Of a stretch of DNA of 64,000 nucleotides, positions 10,936 through 19,544 are shown piece by piece (the stretch's first letter is position 1; the number at the start of each line of letters is the position of its first letter). Source of the stretch: DATAEG01 sp036258135 (GTDB lineage: Bacteria; Actinomycetota; Actinomycetes; Mycobacteriales; Jatrophihabitantaceae). The DNA lies in assembly GCA_036258135.1 (NCBI GenBank), contig DATAEG010000003.1, positions 1 through 64,000 on the forward strand, read 5' to 3'. Under the pieces are notes generated by a model that was not told the DNA's origin, ran no database searches, and saw only the letters and a program-made list of their open reading frames with translations. The translations under genes were made by a program, and so were the position numbers.

Positions 10936-11678
10936 CGCTCGTGCTCGGCGCGCCAGTCGTCCGGCGGCGGGGCGGAACACTGAACCCGACCAGCAAGGTC
11001 CTCGCGATGGCCGTTGTGGCCGTGCCGCTCTTCCTCAGTACCGACGCGGTCACCAGCGGGATCATGGTCGCGGTCGAACTGGTGGCGTTGCCGCTGCTCG
11101 GTGTGGGCCCGCGGATGCTGGGCCGCGCGGGTGCACCGATCCTGTTCGGACTGGCCGGCATCTGGCTCGCCAACTGGATCGTGTCCGGAAACCTATCCGG
11201 CCTGGTCGCCGTCTCGCTGCGGCTGGTCGCCCTCGGGTTGCCTGGCCTGCTACTGGTCGTGACCACGGATCCGGTGGACCTAGCCGACGCCCTCGTCCAG
11301 CGCTGGCACGTGTCCCCTCGCTTCGCCTACGGAGCGCTGGCCGCGCTTCGCCTCATCCCTCTTCTGATCGACGAGGTCCAGACGATGCGCCGGGCCCGGC
11401 GGGCCCGCGGCATCGGCGCCGGGTGGACGCCGGTGAGCTGGGCCCGGCTGACCGGCGGGTTGTTGTTCGGGATGCTCGTCCAAGCCATTCGGCGCGGCGT
11501 GCGGCTGGCCGCGGCGATGGACTCGCGCGGGTTCGACTCCGCCGCCGAGCGCACATTCGCCCGGCAGTCGACGGTGACGTGGCGGGATCACCTCTTCGTC
11601 TTGGCCACGGCCATCGTGGTGGCCGTCGCGGTGGCGGTCAGCATGGCCACCGGCCATTGGCACCTCCTGTTCAGCTGA
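10932..11678 (+). CDS. ykoC: ECF transporter transmembrane (T) component, YkoC type
   Basis: The 248-residue protein has several membrane helices and the coupling-helix signatures of ECF T proteins: RRARRARGIGAG near 155-166 and AMDSRGFDSAAERT further on, i.e. two Ala-Arg-Gly-type motifs that touch the ATPases. The GTG start overlaps the ykoD stop as GTGA. Together with YkoE and YkoD it forms a complete group I ECF importer under TPP control. Confidence 0.9.
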   Translation: MTLVLGAPVVRRRGGTLNPTSKVLAMAVVAVPLFLSTDAVTSGIMVAVELVALPLLGVGPRMLGRAGAPILFGLAGIWLANWIVSGNLSGLVAVSLRLVALGLPGLLLVVTTDPVDLADALVQRWHVSPRFAYGALAALRLIPLLIDEVQTMRRARRARGIGAGWTPVSWARLTGGLLFGMLVQAIRRGVRLAAAMDSRGFDSAAERTFARQSTVTWRDHLFVLATAIVVAVAVAVSMATGHWHLLFS

Positions 11679-11722
11679 GTGCCGTTGATCGCGCCTGCCA
11701 CATGGCAAGCGCCGGGCCTGGC

Positions 11723-11728
11723 TATGGT
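11723..11728 (+). promoter_or_regulatory. Candidate -10 hexamer TATGGT for a leaderless RDD-protein transcript
   Basis: TATGGT fits TANNNT and ends six bases before the GTG start of the RDD gene, which has no visible ribosome binding site. Inference from spacing. Confidence 0.4.
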
Positions 11729-11734
11729 TAGCCG

Positions 11735-12463
11735 GTGACGACTTCGGATTCCGGCCAGCCCGACGAGTCTGCCGGTCCCCCCACGCCCGACCCCGCCAGG
11801 CCGCCGCCAGATCAGCCACCGCCATCAGGTCAACCACCCGGCCCGGCGCCGTGGGCCCCACCACCCGCCCCTCCGCCGCCGGGATATGCGGCCCCGCAGC
11901 CTCCGCCGCGGGGATATGCGCCGCAGCCGCCTCCGCCGGGATATGCGGCCCCACCGCCTCCTCCGTCGCCGGGGTACGCGGCCCCGGCCCCGCCACCGCC
12001 GCCTCCCGGCTACGCCGCCATGCCGTCGGCTCCGCCGACCGCTCCCGACGCCATGGGCCGGATCTACGACCCGGCCAGTGATCTGCACCTGCCGGCGGGA
12101 ACCGAGCTGGCCAGCTACGGTCGCCGAATCGGTGCCTACTTCCTGGCCATCCCGCTGGCCATCGTGACTCTCGGCATCGGATACATCATTTGGGGTCTCA
12201 TCGTCTGGGGCAAAGGCACGACACCCGCGCTGCAAGTTCTTGGTATGCGTTGCTATCTGCCCAACGAGGGACGCGTGCCCGGCTTCGGGACAATGGTGCT
12301 GCGCGAGGTCGTGGGGCGGTTCATCATCGAGTCGATCATCTACCTGATCGGGGTCATCTCGTTCTTCGTCTTCTTGACTAACAAGCGGCGGCAGCCGTTC
12401 CACGACATGGTCGCCAGCACGGTTGTTCTCCACGACCCCGACAAGCGACTGATCGTCCCCTAG
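11735..12463 (+). CDS. Proline-rich RDD-family membrane protein
   Basis: The first ~105 of 242 residues are a low-complexity Pro/Gly/Ala/Tyr region with five PGY/RGY-type units. Residues 124-237 are an RDD domain: YGRRIGAYFLAIPLAIVTLGIGYIIW as the first helix pair, the TPALQVLGMRCYLPNEGRVPGFGTMVLREVVGR loop, and a helix at 197-215 followed by KRRQPFHDMVASTVV. RDD proteins of this type are common in actinobacteria and their role is poorly defined. It stands alone between ykoC and uvrB and is probably leaderless. Confidence 0.85.
   Translation: MTTSDSGQPDESAGPPTPDPARPPPDQPPPSGQPPGPAPWAPPPAPPPPGYAAPQPPPRGYAPQPPPPGYAAPPPPPSPGYAAPAPPPPPPGYAAMPSAPPTAPDAMGRIYDPASDLHLPAGTELASYGRRIGAYFLAIPLAIVTLGIGYIIWGLIVWGKGTTPALQVLGMRCYLPNEGRVPGFGTMVLREVVGRFIIESIIYLIGVISFFVFLTNKRRQPFHDMVASTVVLHDPDKRLIVP
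11873..12016 (+). repeat. In-frame tandem repeat coding for PPPPGYAAP-like units
   Basis: Five degenerate units of about 24-36 bases, each with a GGATATGCG- or GGSTACGC-like core (Gly-Tyr-Ala) flanked by CCG/CCA/CCT proline codons. It encodes the cytosolic N-terminal tail of the RDD protein and is a likely site of length variation between strains. Confidence 0.75.
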
Positions 12464-12498
12464 GACAAACGAGTGGTGCGGTGAGCTGACGTCGGCAT

Positions 12499-12521
12499 CT
12501 GTCCGACCCGGCCCGTACCGT
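12499..12521 (+). promoter_or_regulatory. Candidate uvrB promoter with a degenerate damage-type motif
   Basis: TACCGT lies 7 nt before the GTG chosen for uvrB, which suggests a leaderless transcript. Eight bases upstream of it stands CTGTCCGAC, which shares the TGTC core with the PafBC-type element (TTGTCRGTG) but differs in the second half. The -10 is better supported than the regulatory element. Confidence 0.4.
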
Positions 12522-12528
12522 GGAGGGC

Positions 12529-14682
12529 GTGCAGACGAAGGCCGGTCGCGTGCTGGTCGAGCCCACGGCGGGGAAATTCGAGGTCGTCTCAGACTTCCAG
12601 CCGTCCGGCGACCAACCCGCCGCTATCGACGCGCTGACCGAACGCATCCGCGCCGGCGCGAAGGACAACGTCCTCCTCGGTGCCACCGGCACTGGCAAGT
12701 CGGCCACGACCGCCTGGCTGATCGAACGGCTCCAGCGGCCCACCCTGGTCATCGCACCGAACAAGACTCTGGCGGCGCAGCTGGCCAACGAGCTGCGCGA
12801 GATGCTGCCGAACAACGCCGTCGAGTACTTCGTCAGCTACTACGACTACTACCAGCCCGAGGCGTATGTCCCGCAGACCGACACCTACATCGAGAAGGAT
12901 TCCTCGATCAACTCCGAGGTCGAGCGGCTGCGGCACTCGGCCACCTGGCACCTGCTCACCCGACGGGACGTCGTCGTCGTTGCCACCGTCTCGTGCATCT
13001 ACGGCCTGGGTGCGCCCGAGGAGTACCTCAGCCAAAGCATCCAGCTGAGCGTCGGCACGACCATCGAACGCGACAAGCTGTTGCGTCAGCTCGTCGACAT
13101 CCAGTACTCCCGCAACGACCTCTCGTTCACCCGCGGCACGTTCCGGGTGCGCGGGGACACGGTCGAGGTCTTCCCGATCTACGAAGAGCTGTGCTGCCGC
13201 ATCGAGATGTTCGGCGACGAGATCGAGCGGCTGTATTACCTCCACCCGCTCACCGGTGAAGTGATCCGCGATGTCGACAGGATCTTCATTTCGCCGGCCA
13301 CGCACTACGCCACCGGGGCACAGCGGATGGAGAGCGCGGTGCGCGGCATCGAGGCCGAACTCGAGGAGCGGCTCAAGGAGCTCGAGGGCCAGAGCAAGCT
13401 GCTCGAGGCCCAGCGACTACGCATGCGCACGTCGTACGACATCGAGATGCTGCGCCAGGTCGGGTTCTGCTCAGGCATCGAGAACTACAGCCGTCACCTG
13501 GACGGCCGGGCGCCCGGCAGCGCCCCGGCCTGCCTGCTCGACTACTTCCCGGAGGACTTCCTGCTCGTCATCGACGAGTCGCATGTGACCGTCCCGCAGA
13601 TCGGCGGCATGTACGAGGGCGACATGTCGCGCAAGCGCACGCTCGTGGAGCATGGCTTCCGGCTGCCGTCGGCGATGGACAACCGGCCGTTGAAGTTCGA
13701 GGAGTTCACCGACCGCATTGGCCAGACGCTGTATCTGTCGGCCACGCCCGGTCCGTACGAGCTGGGCCGGACGAGGGGTGAGTTCGTCGAGCAGGTCATC
13801 CGCCCGACAGGGCTCGTCGACCCCGAGGTAGTGGTCAAGCCGACCAAGGGGCAGATCGACGACCTCGTCCACGAGATCCGCGAGCGGGCCGCGCGGAATG
13901 AGCGGGTCCTGGTAACCACGCTGACCAAGAAGATGGCCGAGGACCTCACCGACTACCTGCTCGAGTTGGACGTCCGGGTGCGCTACCTACACAGCGAGGT
14001 GGACACGCTGCGACGCGTCGAGCTGCTCAGCGAGCTGCGGATGGGGGAGTTCGACGTCCTCGTCGGCATTAACCTGCTCCGTGAGGGCCTGGACCTGCCC
14101 GAGGTGTCCCTGGTCTCGATCCTGGACGCGGACAAGGAGGGGTTCCTGCGCAGCGGCACGTCCCTGATCCAGACCATCGGCCGGGCGGCCCGCAACGTGT
14201 CCGGCCAGGTGCACATGTACGCCGACACCATCACCCCGTCCATGCGCAACGCCATCGACGAAACCAACCGGCGCCGGGCCAAGCAGGTTTCCTACAACCA
14301 GGCGCACGGGCTGGACCCCCAGCCGCTGCGCAAGCGCATCGCCGACATCACTGACCGGCTGGCCCGCGAGGCCCAGGACACCGACGCCCTGCTCAACGCC
14401 CGCATCGGAGGGTCCGGCCGGGCCCAGTCGCGCGGGAAGTCCCCGGTGCCCGGCCGCGGCGGCCGGGGTGCGGGCGTCCTCGGCGTCGGCACGCATGCCG
14501 GGCACAACCTCGACACCTCGACGATGGCCCGTGCCGAGCTGGCCGACCTGATCCAGTCGCTGACCGAGCAGATGCTCCAGTCCGCCCGCGACCTCCAGTT
14601 CGAGGTGGCCGCCCGCCTCCGCGACGAGATCCAGGAGCTGAAGAAGGAGCTACGCGGCATGGACGCGGCCGGCGTCGGCTGA
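12529..14682 (+). CDS. uvrB: UvrABC excinuclease subunit B
   Basis: The 717-residue helicase-like protein verifies damage loaded by UvrA and recruits UvrC in nucleotide excision repair. Walker A GATGTGKSA lies at 51-59, and the damage-probing beta-hairpin with YYDYYQPEAYVPQTDTY at about 104-120. Further on come the helicase segments VIDESHVT, LSATPGPYE, REGLDLPEVSLV and QTIGRAARN. A C-terminal UVR domain (LQFEVAARLRDEIQELKKEL) binds UvrC. The GTG at 12529 is preferred over the in-frame GTG nine bases earlier because the -10 TACCGT overlaps the latter. A copy of the CCCACGAAACC repeat begins at its stop codon. Confidence 0.95.
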   Translation: MQTKAGRVLVEPTAGKFEVVSDFQPSGDQPAAIDALTERIRAGAKDNVLLGATGTGKSATTAWLIERLQRPTLVIAPNKTLAAQLANELREMLPNNAVEYFVSYYDYYQPEAYVPQTDTYIEKDSSINSEVERLRHSATWHLLTRRDVVVVATVSCIYGLGAPEEYLSQSIQLSVGTTIERDKLLRQLVDIQYSRNDLSFTRGTFRVRGDTVEVFPIYEELCCRIEMFGDEIERLYYLHPLTGEVIRDVDRIFISPATHYATGAQRMESAVRGIEAELEERLKELEGQSKLLEAQRLRMRTSYDIEMLRQVGFCSGIENYSRHLDGRAPGSAPACLLDYFPEDFLLVIDESHVTVPQIGGMYEGDMSRKRTLVEHGFRLPSAMDNRPLKFEEFTDRIGQTLYLSATPGPYELGRTRGEFVEQVIRPTGLVDPEVVVKPTKGQIDDLVHEIRERAARNERVLVTTLTKKMAEDLTDYLLELDVRVRYLHSEVDTLRRVELLSELRMGEFDVLVGINLLREGLDLPEVSLVSILDADKEGFLRSGTSLIQTIGRAARNVSGQVHMYADTITPSMRNAIDETNRRRAKQVSYNQAHGLDPQPLRKRIADITDRLAREAQDTDALLNARIGGSGRAQSRGKSPVPGRGGRGAGVLGVGTHAGHNLDTSTMARAELADLIQSLTEQMLQSARDLQFEVAARLRDEIQELKKELRGMDAAGVG

Positions 14683-14734
14683 TCACCCCACGAAACCGCG
14701 TCGCACAGAACGCTCCGCGCTTTCGCGGGCAGGG
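14681..14734 (+). repeat. Post-stop interspersed repeat, copy 1 (after uvrB)
   Basis: Starts inside the uvrB TGA and runs through CCCACGAAACC, CGCACAGAACGCTCCGCG and TTTCGCGG. The last part can fold as CCGCG-CTTT-CGCGG. It is almost identical to the copy after the DUF4032 gene and related to those after sufC and sufT. No T-run follows, so a classical terminator is not obvious. Confidence 0.7.
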
Positions 14735-14803
14735 CCGACGCCGCTTGTCGCCAATGCGAGCCATGGCCGATCGTGGTGGTCGAGTTGAGTGTAGAGGTGA
14801 GCC

Positions 14804-15256
14804 ATGTCCGCCGAGACCGTCATCCACCACCCGTTCCAGGTGACCTTCGACTGCGCCAATCCGCGCCGGCAGTCCCGGTTCTGGGCGCAGGTGCTCGGCT
14901 ACGTGCCGCAGTCCCCGCCGCCGGGCTTCGCGTCCTGGTCGGACTTTGCGATGAGCATCGGCATGCCCGCATCAGGGTTGGACGAGGTTGCGGCGATCGT
15001 CGACCCGACAGGCGTCGCACCCCGGCTGCTGTTCCTCGCCGTGCCCGAGCGGAAGTCAGCGAAGAACCGGGTGCACCTCGACATCAATGTCCCCGCCCCC
15101 GACGGCACGTCACCGGAGCAGCGGCAGTCGATCGTGCGGGCCAAGGCAACGGCCCTGGTGAACGCCGGTGCCACGTTTGTGGCCGAGCGGTCCGACGACT
15201 TCAGTTGGTGGGTGACGCTCCTCGACCCGGAAGGCAACGAGTTCTGCCTTCAGTGA
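14804..15256 (+). CDS. VOC family protein (glyoxalase/bleomycin-resistance fold)
   Basis: A 150-residue protein with two beta-alpha-beta-beta-beta halves: PFQVTFDCANPRRQSRFWAQVLGY at the start and VHLDINVPAP...WWVTLLDPEGNEFCL at the end. It belongs to the Glyoxalase_6-like actinobacterial group with the N/D-P-E-G-N-E-F-C ending. Substrate unknown. GAGGTGA lies five bases before the ATG. Its last 56 bases overlap the 3' end of the convergent psuK-like gene. Confidence 0.8.
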   Translation: MSAETVIHHPFQVTFDCANPRRQSRFWAQVLGYVPQSPPPGFASWSDFAMSIGMPASGLDEVAAIVDPTGVAPRLLFLAVPERKSAKNRVHLDINVPAPDGTSPEQRQSIVRAKATALVNAGATFVAERSDDFSWWVTLLDPEGNEFCLQ

Positions 15257-16130
15257 CGGGCCGCGCGCCGAGGTAGCGGACGGCTTCGGCGGCGGCGGCG
15301 CCGGCCACCGCGACGGCATCGTCCAGTTCGGCACCCACGGCCACGCGCGCCAGGAACGTTCCCGCGAACGCGTCACCGGCGCCCGTCGAGTCCCGGGCGG
15401 TGAGGGCTAGGCCGGCGAATCGCCGGACCGTCCCGTCCACCGCCACGACGACGCCGCGGGCGCCGTCCTTGACCAGGACGAGCGGGACCGATTCGTGCAG
15501 CCGCCTCGCCGCGGGCGCAGGTTCCAGACCGTCGGTCAGCACGTCGGCCTCGTCGCGGTTGGCGAGCAGCATGTCGATGCCAGCCACGATGTCGAGGAAA
15601 TGTCGAGGCCCGAAGGCGGCCAACGGTGCCGACGACGCCGCGTCGACGCTGATCCGGGCCGCTCCGGCGCGGGCCCGGTCCAGTGCGGCCAGGCCGGCGG
15701 CGCGCGACCGCGGGTCGAAGAGCACGTAACCGGACAGGTGCCAGAGGTCGCCGACGGCGACGTCAGGTAGGTCGTCCGGCTGGAGATACGCGTTGGCGCC
15801 TATGGACGGGACCATGGTGCGCTCGCCATCGGGTCCGACGAGGACGAGGCACAGGCCGGTGGACTCGTGGGGGTCGACGGTCACGTGCGCGGCCACCCCA
15901 GCCTCCTGCAACGTCGAGACGGCTCGTCGGCCGAAGTCGTCGTCGCCAACGCGGCCGACGAAGCTCGCCGGCGCGCCCGCCCGGGCCGCCCAAGCGGCCG
16001 TGTTGGCCGCCGAGCCGCCCGGTCGCAGCTCGATCGGGGCCGGTGTGTCCGATCCTGGCGCGAGGGGCGCGGCCAGCGTGGCGATGACGTCGACCATCAC
16101 GTGGCCGACGCAGACGACCCGGCCGCTCAT
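15201..16130 (-). CDS. psuK: PfkB-family sugar kinase, probably pseudouridine kinase
   Basis: The 309-residue kinase has the PfkB N-terminal signature (RPGGSAANTAAWAARAGAPASFVGRVGDDDFG near 32-62) and the C-terminal DSTGAGDAFAGTFL motif with catalytic Asp. It sits six bases after psuG, the pseudouridine-5'-phosphate glycosidase, so the substrate is most likely pseudouridine. The last ~19 residues are antisense to the end of the convergent VOC gene and follow the point where PfkB proteins usually stop, which suggests loss of an original stop codon. Confidence 0.8.
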   Translation of the reverse strand: MSGRVVCVGHVMVDVIATLAAPLAPGSDTPAPIELRPGGSAANTAAWAARAGAPASFVGRVGDDDFGRRAVSTLQEAGVAAHVTVDPHESTGLCLVLVGPDGERTMVPSIGANAYLQPDDLPDVAVGDLWHLSGYVLFDPRSRAAGLAALDRARAGAARISVDAASSAPLAAFGPRHFLDIVAGIDMLLANRDEADVLTDGLEPAPAARRLHESVPLVLVKDGARGVVVAVDGTVRRFAGLALTARDSTGAGDAFAGTFLARVAVGAELDDAVAVAGAAAAEAVRYLGARPVTEGRTRCLPGRGASPTN

Positions 16131-16136
16131 TGTCGG

Positions 16137-17036
16137 TCAGGTTGCCGCAGCCACGGCTACGGCGCCGGCCACTCGGGCGTTGTCGAGGATCAGGGCCACG
16201 TTCGTGTCCAACGAGGCGCCGCTGGTCTCTCGGTGGAAGTATTCCAGCAGGAACGGGGTGACCTGCTTGCCGCGGATCCCAGCCGATTCGAGCTCGGCCA
16301 GTCCCTCGGCCAGGACCCGGTCATGCTGGGCGCGGTCGAGTTCGTGCTCGGCGGCCACCGGGTTGGCCAGGACCATGCCGAAGCTGTCAGTGCCGAGCTC
16401 GCGACGGGCTCGCAACGCCTCCGCGACCTGCGCCGGGGTGTCCAACCGCCAGTCAATCGGGTAGCCCGAGTCGGCCAGGTAGAAGCCCGGAAAGTGGTCG
16501 GTACGGTAACCGATCACGGCGACGTTCAGCGTTTCGAGCCGCTCCAGGGTGGCTCCGACATCCAGGATGGACTTGACCCCGGAACACACCACGAGGATCG
16601 GCAGCCGAGCCAGCGCCGCCAGGTCGCCGGATTCGTCCCAGCTCTCCCGCGCCCCGCGGTGGACGCCGCCGAGCCCACCGGTGGCGAAGACAGCGATGCC
16701 CACGCGACTGGCCAGGTGCGCGGTCGCGGCCACTGTCGTAGCGGCAGTCCGGCGCAACGTAGCCACGATGGCGAGGTCGCGGACGCTCGCCTTGACGGTG
16801 GTTTCGGGGTCAGCGATGCGCTCCAAGGCGACGTCGTCCAACCCAAAGTGCGGCTCACCGTCGAGCACCGCGATCGTGGCTGGGACGGCACCCGCGTCAC
16901 GCACGGCCGCCTCGATCTGGCGCGCTACGTCGACGTTCCGCGGGGCGGGCAGTCCGTGGCTGATGATCGTGCTCTCCAGCGCCACCACCGGACCACCGCG
17001 GCGCAACGCCCCAGCCACCTCAGGATGTACCCGCAC
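16137..17036 (-). CDS. psuG: Pseudouridine-5'-phosphate glycosidase
   Basis: The 299-residue protein has all IndA/PsuG hallmarks: VALESTIISHGLPAPRN near 18-34, the RDLAIV and TVAATAHLA segments, FATGGLGGVHRG, VVCSGVKSILDVG and ANPVAAEHEL. The enzyme splits pseudouridine-5'-phosphate into uracil and ribose-5-phosphate (reversible, Mn-dependent), completing pseudouridine breakdown with the adjacent kinase. Length is standard. First gene of a two-gene minus-strand unit. Confidence 0.93.
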   Translation of the reverse strand: MRVHPEVAGALRRGGPVVALESTIISHGLPAPRNVDVARQIEAAVRDAGAVPATIAVLDGEPHFGLDDVALERIADPETTVKASVRDLAIVATLRRTAATTVAATAHLASRVGIAVFATGGLGGVHRGARESWDESGDLAALARLPILVVCSGVKSILDVGATLERLETLNVAVIGYRTDHFPGFYLADSGYPIDWRLDTPAQVAEALRARRELGTDSFGMVLANPVAAEHELDRAQHDRVLAEGLAELESAGIRGKQVTPFLLEYFHRETSGASLDTNVALILDNARVAGAVAVAAAT

Positions 17037-17094
17037 GTCAGGACAGTAGTGCCCGCGGTCGCCAACTCGGTCGTGATGCGGCCAGGATGAATTC

Positions 17095-17505
17095 GTGATC
17101 GACCACGTGACCGTGACGGCCTCCGACCTGGAACGCAGCGGCGCCTTCTACGACGGCGCCCTGGCCCCGCTCGGCTTCCGGCGGGTCGTTGAGTACGTCG
17201 ATCCCGAGGACGAGGACGAGGCGGGCGTCGAGGCGATCGGCTACGCCTCCGGCCGCGACGCGGCTAGCGTCTGGCTCGTCTCAGGACCCGCGCCGACGCA
17301 CAACGTGCACGTCGCCTTCCAGGCGGGCGACGTCGAGGCCGTCAACCGGTTCTACGCCGCCGCGCTGGAGAGTGGTGGTCGGGAGAGCCAGGCCCCGCGT
17401 CGGTGGGAGATCTACCGGCCCGGTTACTACGGCGCGCTGGTGGCCGACCCGGACGGCAACCTCATCGAGGCGTTGATCGCCGGCCCTCAGTCGACGTCCT
17501 CATAG
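17095..17505 (+). CDS. VOC family protein (glyoxalase-like)
   Basis: A 136-residue single VOC module: IDHVTVTASDLERSGAFYDGALAPLGF at the start, THNVHVAFQAGD in the middle, and RPGYYGALVADPDGNLIEAL at the end with the metal-ligand positions His/Glu. Begins with GTG. Probably an uncharacterised dioxygenase/isomerase-like protein. It is unlike the other VOC gene at 14.8 kb. Its 3' end overlaps the convergent monooxygenase-like gene by 19 bases. Confidence 0.85.
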   Translation: MIDHVTVTASDLERSGAFYDGALAPLGFRRVVEYVDPEDEDEAGVEAIGYASGRDAASVWLVSGPAPTHNVHVAFQAGDVEAVNRFYAAALESGGRESQAPRRWEIYRPGYYGALVADPDGNLIEALIAGPQSTSS

Positions 17506-17777
17506 TGCTCGACGAGCGGTGGGTTCGCGAAGTACGGGCGGATCAAGGCCCGCCAGCGACCGAAGCGCTCCGTCTGCCGGAAGTTGACCTCGTGGGCTTC
17601 CACCGAGTCCCACTCCACGAGGAGCACGAACCGGGTCGGCCGCTCGATGCCGTGCGTCATGCGCACCGATCTCACCCCGGGCGTGCTCAGCACGATCTCG
17701 CGAGCGATGCGGTAGGCCGACGCGAACTGCTCGGCGGTTCCGTCCTGGACGTCGATGAGAGCCACCTCGAGCACCAC
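17487..17777 (-). CDS. Small antibiotic-biosynthesis-monooxygenase (ABM)-fold protein
   Basis: The 96-residue protein has the dimeric alpha/beta-barrel pattern: LEVALIDVQDGTAEQFASAYRIA, a middle LVEWDSVEAHEVNF and a C-terminal RALIRPYF segment. ABM/DUF4937-like proteins of this size are heme-free monooxygenases or unknown. It is divergent from the aldo/keto reductase, with 28 bases between the two starts, so they share a promoter region. Confidence 0.7.
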   Translation of the reverse strand: MVLEVALIDVQDGTAEQFASAYRIAREIVLSTPGVRSVRMTHGIERPTRFVLLVEWDSVEAHEVNFRQTERFGRWRALIRPYFANPPLVEHYEDVD

Positions 17778-17805
17778 GAGCGAGGATACTGGCAGACTCC
17801 GATGG

Positions 17806-18837
17806 GTGACACCGGCCTACGCAGCCGCGACGGCGCGTTACGACTCGATGACATATCGGCGGTGCGGACGCAGCGGGTTGCTGCTGCCGGTGGTCTCGCT
17901 GGGATTGTGGCACAACTTCGGTGACGACAAGCCGCTCGACGTCCAGCAGGCGATCTTGCGGCGCGCCTTCGATCTCGGCGTCACCCACTTCGACCTGGCC
18001 AACAACTACGGCCCGCCGTACGGCGCGGCGGAGCGGAACTTCGGCGGGCACCTGGCCCGCGACTTCCGGCCCTACCGCGACGAGCTCGTCATCTCCACCA
18101 AGGCGGGCTACGACATGTGGCCTGGGCCGTATGGCGACCACGGGTCGCGCAAGTACCTGCTGGCCTCGTTGGACCAGTCGTTGGCCCGCATGGGATTGGA
18201 CTACGTCGACATCTTCTACAGCCACCGCTTCGACCCCGACACCCCGTTGGAGGAGACGGTCGGCGCGCTCGTCGCGGCGGTGGAGTCCGGCCGGGCGCTG
18301 TACGCCGGGATCTCGTCCTACTCGACCGAACGCACCCAGCAGGCCGCCACCATGCTGCGCACGGCCGGCGTCCCGCTGCTGATCCACCAGCCGTCGTACT
18401 CGATGCTCAACCGCTGGGTCGAGGAGTCCTTGCTGGACGCGCTGGAGGATCTCGGCGTGGGTTGCATCGCGTTCTCGCCGCTGGCACAGGGCATGCTGAC
18501 CGACCGCTACCTCAAGGGCATCCCGGCCGGTTCCCGGGCGGCGTCGGACAAGTCGCTGTCCCCGGACCTGCTGACGGACGAGGCCATGCGGCACATCCGG
18601 GCGCTGAACCGTCTGGCCGCCCGCCGCGGGCAGACGCTGGCCCAGCTGGCGCTGTCCTGGCTGCTGCGCGACGACCGGATCACCAGCGTGCTGGTGGGCG
18701 CGTCGTCCGTCGAGCAGCTCGAGCAGAACCTGCGCGCCGCCTCGGCGCCGCCGCTCACCGATGCCGAGCTACGTTCGATCGACCGGCATGCGGTCGAGGC
18801 GGGCATCGACCTGTGGAAGCCGTCGCGGGACTCGTGA
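17806..18837 (+). CDS. Aldo/keto reductase, YghZ (L-glyceraldehyde-3-phosphate reductase) type
   Basis: The 343-residue TIM-barrel NADPH oxidoreductase carries YRRCGRSGLLLPVVSLGLWHNFGDD, typical of the YghZ/GpR subgroup. The catalytic tetrad appears as Asp63 and Tyr68 (FDLANNYGPPYG), Lys99 (ISTKAGYDMWPGPYGDHGSRKYL) and the His of YSHRFDP. The GTG start is chosen because the family begins about 15 residues before YRRCG. Members detoxify methylglyoxal or reduce L-G3P. ung follows one base after the stop. Confidence 0.9.
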   Translation: MTPAYAAATARYDSMTYRRCGRSGLLLPVVSLGLWHNFGDDKPLDVQQAILRRAFDLGVTHFDLANNYGPPYGAAERNFGGHLARDFRPYRDELVISTKAGYDMWPGPYGDHGSRKYLLASLDQSLARMGLDYVDIFYSHRFDPDTPLEETVGALVAAVESGRALYAGISSYSTERTQQAATMLRTAGVPLLIHQPSYSMLNRWVEESLLDALEDLGVGCIAFSPLAQGMLTDRYLKGIPAGSRAASDKSLSPDLLTDEAMRHIRALNRLAARRGQTLAQLALSWLLRDDRITSVLVGASSVEQLEQNLRAASAPPLTDAELRSIDRHAVEAGIDLWKPSRDS

Positions 18838-18838
18838 G

Positions 18839-19537
18839 ATGACCACGCCTGCCACGACCACCCGCGTACCGCTGCGCGACCTGCTCGACCCCGGCTGGGC
18901 GCAAGCGCTGGAGCCGGTGGCCGGTCAGATCAGCTCGATGGGTGACTTCCTGCGGGCCGAACTGGCCGCCGGACGCCGCTACCTGCCGGCCGGCACCGCG
19001 GTGCTGCGCGCCTTCACCCACCCCTTCGACCAGGTGCGGGTGCTGATCGTGGGCCAGGACCCGTACCCGACTCCCGGCCACCCGGTGGGGCTGTCGTTCT
19101 CCGTCGCGCCCGGCGTGCGCCCATTGCCGCCCAGCCTCGTCAACATCTTCCGCGAGTACACCGCCGACCTGGGCTACCCGACCCCGGCTAGCGGTGACCT
19201 GACCCCGTGGGCCGAGCACGGCATCCTGCTGCTGAACAGGGTGCTCACCGTCGCGCCCGGCGCCTCGGCCAGCCACCGCGGAAAGGGCTGGGAGCCGGTC
19301 ACCGAACAGGCCATCCGGGCTCTGGTGGCGCGGGGCAAGGCGCTCGTCTCGATTCTGTGGGGCCGCGACGCGCAGACGCTGGCGCCGCTGCTAGGCGACC
19401 TGCCGCGCATCGAGTCGGCGCACCCGTCGCCGATGTCGGCCGACCGCGGCTTCTTCGGCTCGCGTCCGTTCAGCCGGGCCAACGAGCTGCTGGTGGCCGC
19501 GGGCGCCGAGCCCGTCGACTGGCGGCTGCCCGCCTGA
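18839..19537 (+). CDS. ung: Uracil-DNA glycosylase, family 1
   Basis: The 232-residue enzyme removes uracil from DNA to start base excision repair. GQDPYPTPGHPVGLSFS at 72-88 contains the water-activating Asp74, LLLNRVLTVAPGASASHRGKGWE follows, and HPSPMSADRGFFGSRPFSRAN is the C-terminal loop that intercalates into DNA. The ATG lies one base after the aldo/keto reductase stop, and in-frame sequence upstream is only reductase shadow. It sits among uvrB, uvrA and uvrC. Confidence 0.95.
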   Translation: MTTPATTTRVPLRDLLDPGWAQALEPVAGQISSMGDFLRAELAAGRRYLPAGTAVLRAFTHPFDQVRVLIVGQDPYPTPGHPVGLSFSVAPGVRPLPPSLVNIFREYTADLGYPTPASGDLTPWAEHGILLLNRVLTVAPGASASHRGKGWEPVTEQAIRALVARGKALVSILWGRDAQTLAPLLGDLPRIESAHPSPMSADRGFFGSRPFSRANELLVAAGAEPVDWRLPA

Positions 19538-19544
19538 CTGTCGG

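Noticed and set aside
14681..14734. Classical intrinsic terminator at the post-stop repeats
   Set aside because: The possible hairpins are short, vary between copies and lack a T-run, and copies 1-3 lie between genes read in the same direction.
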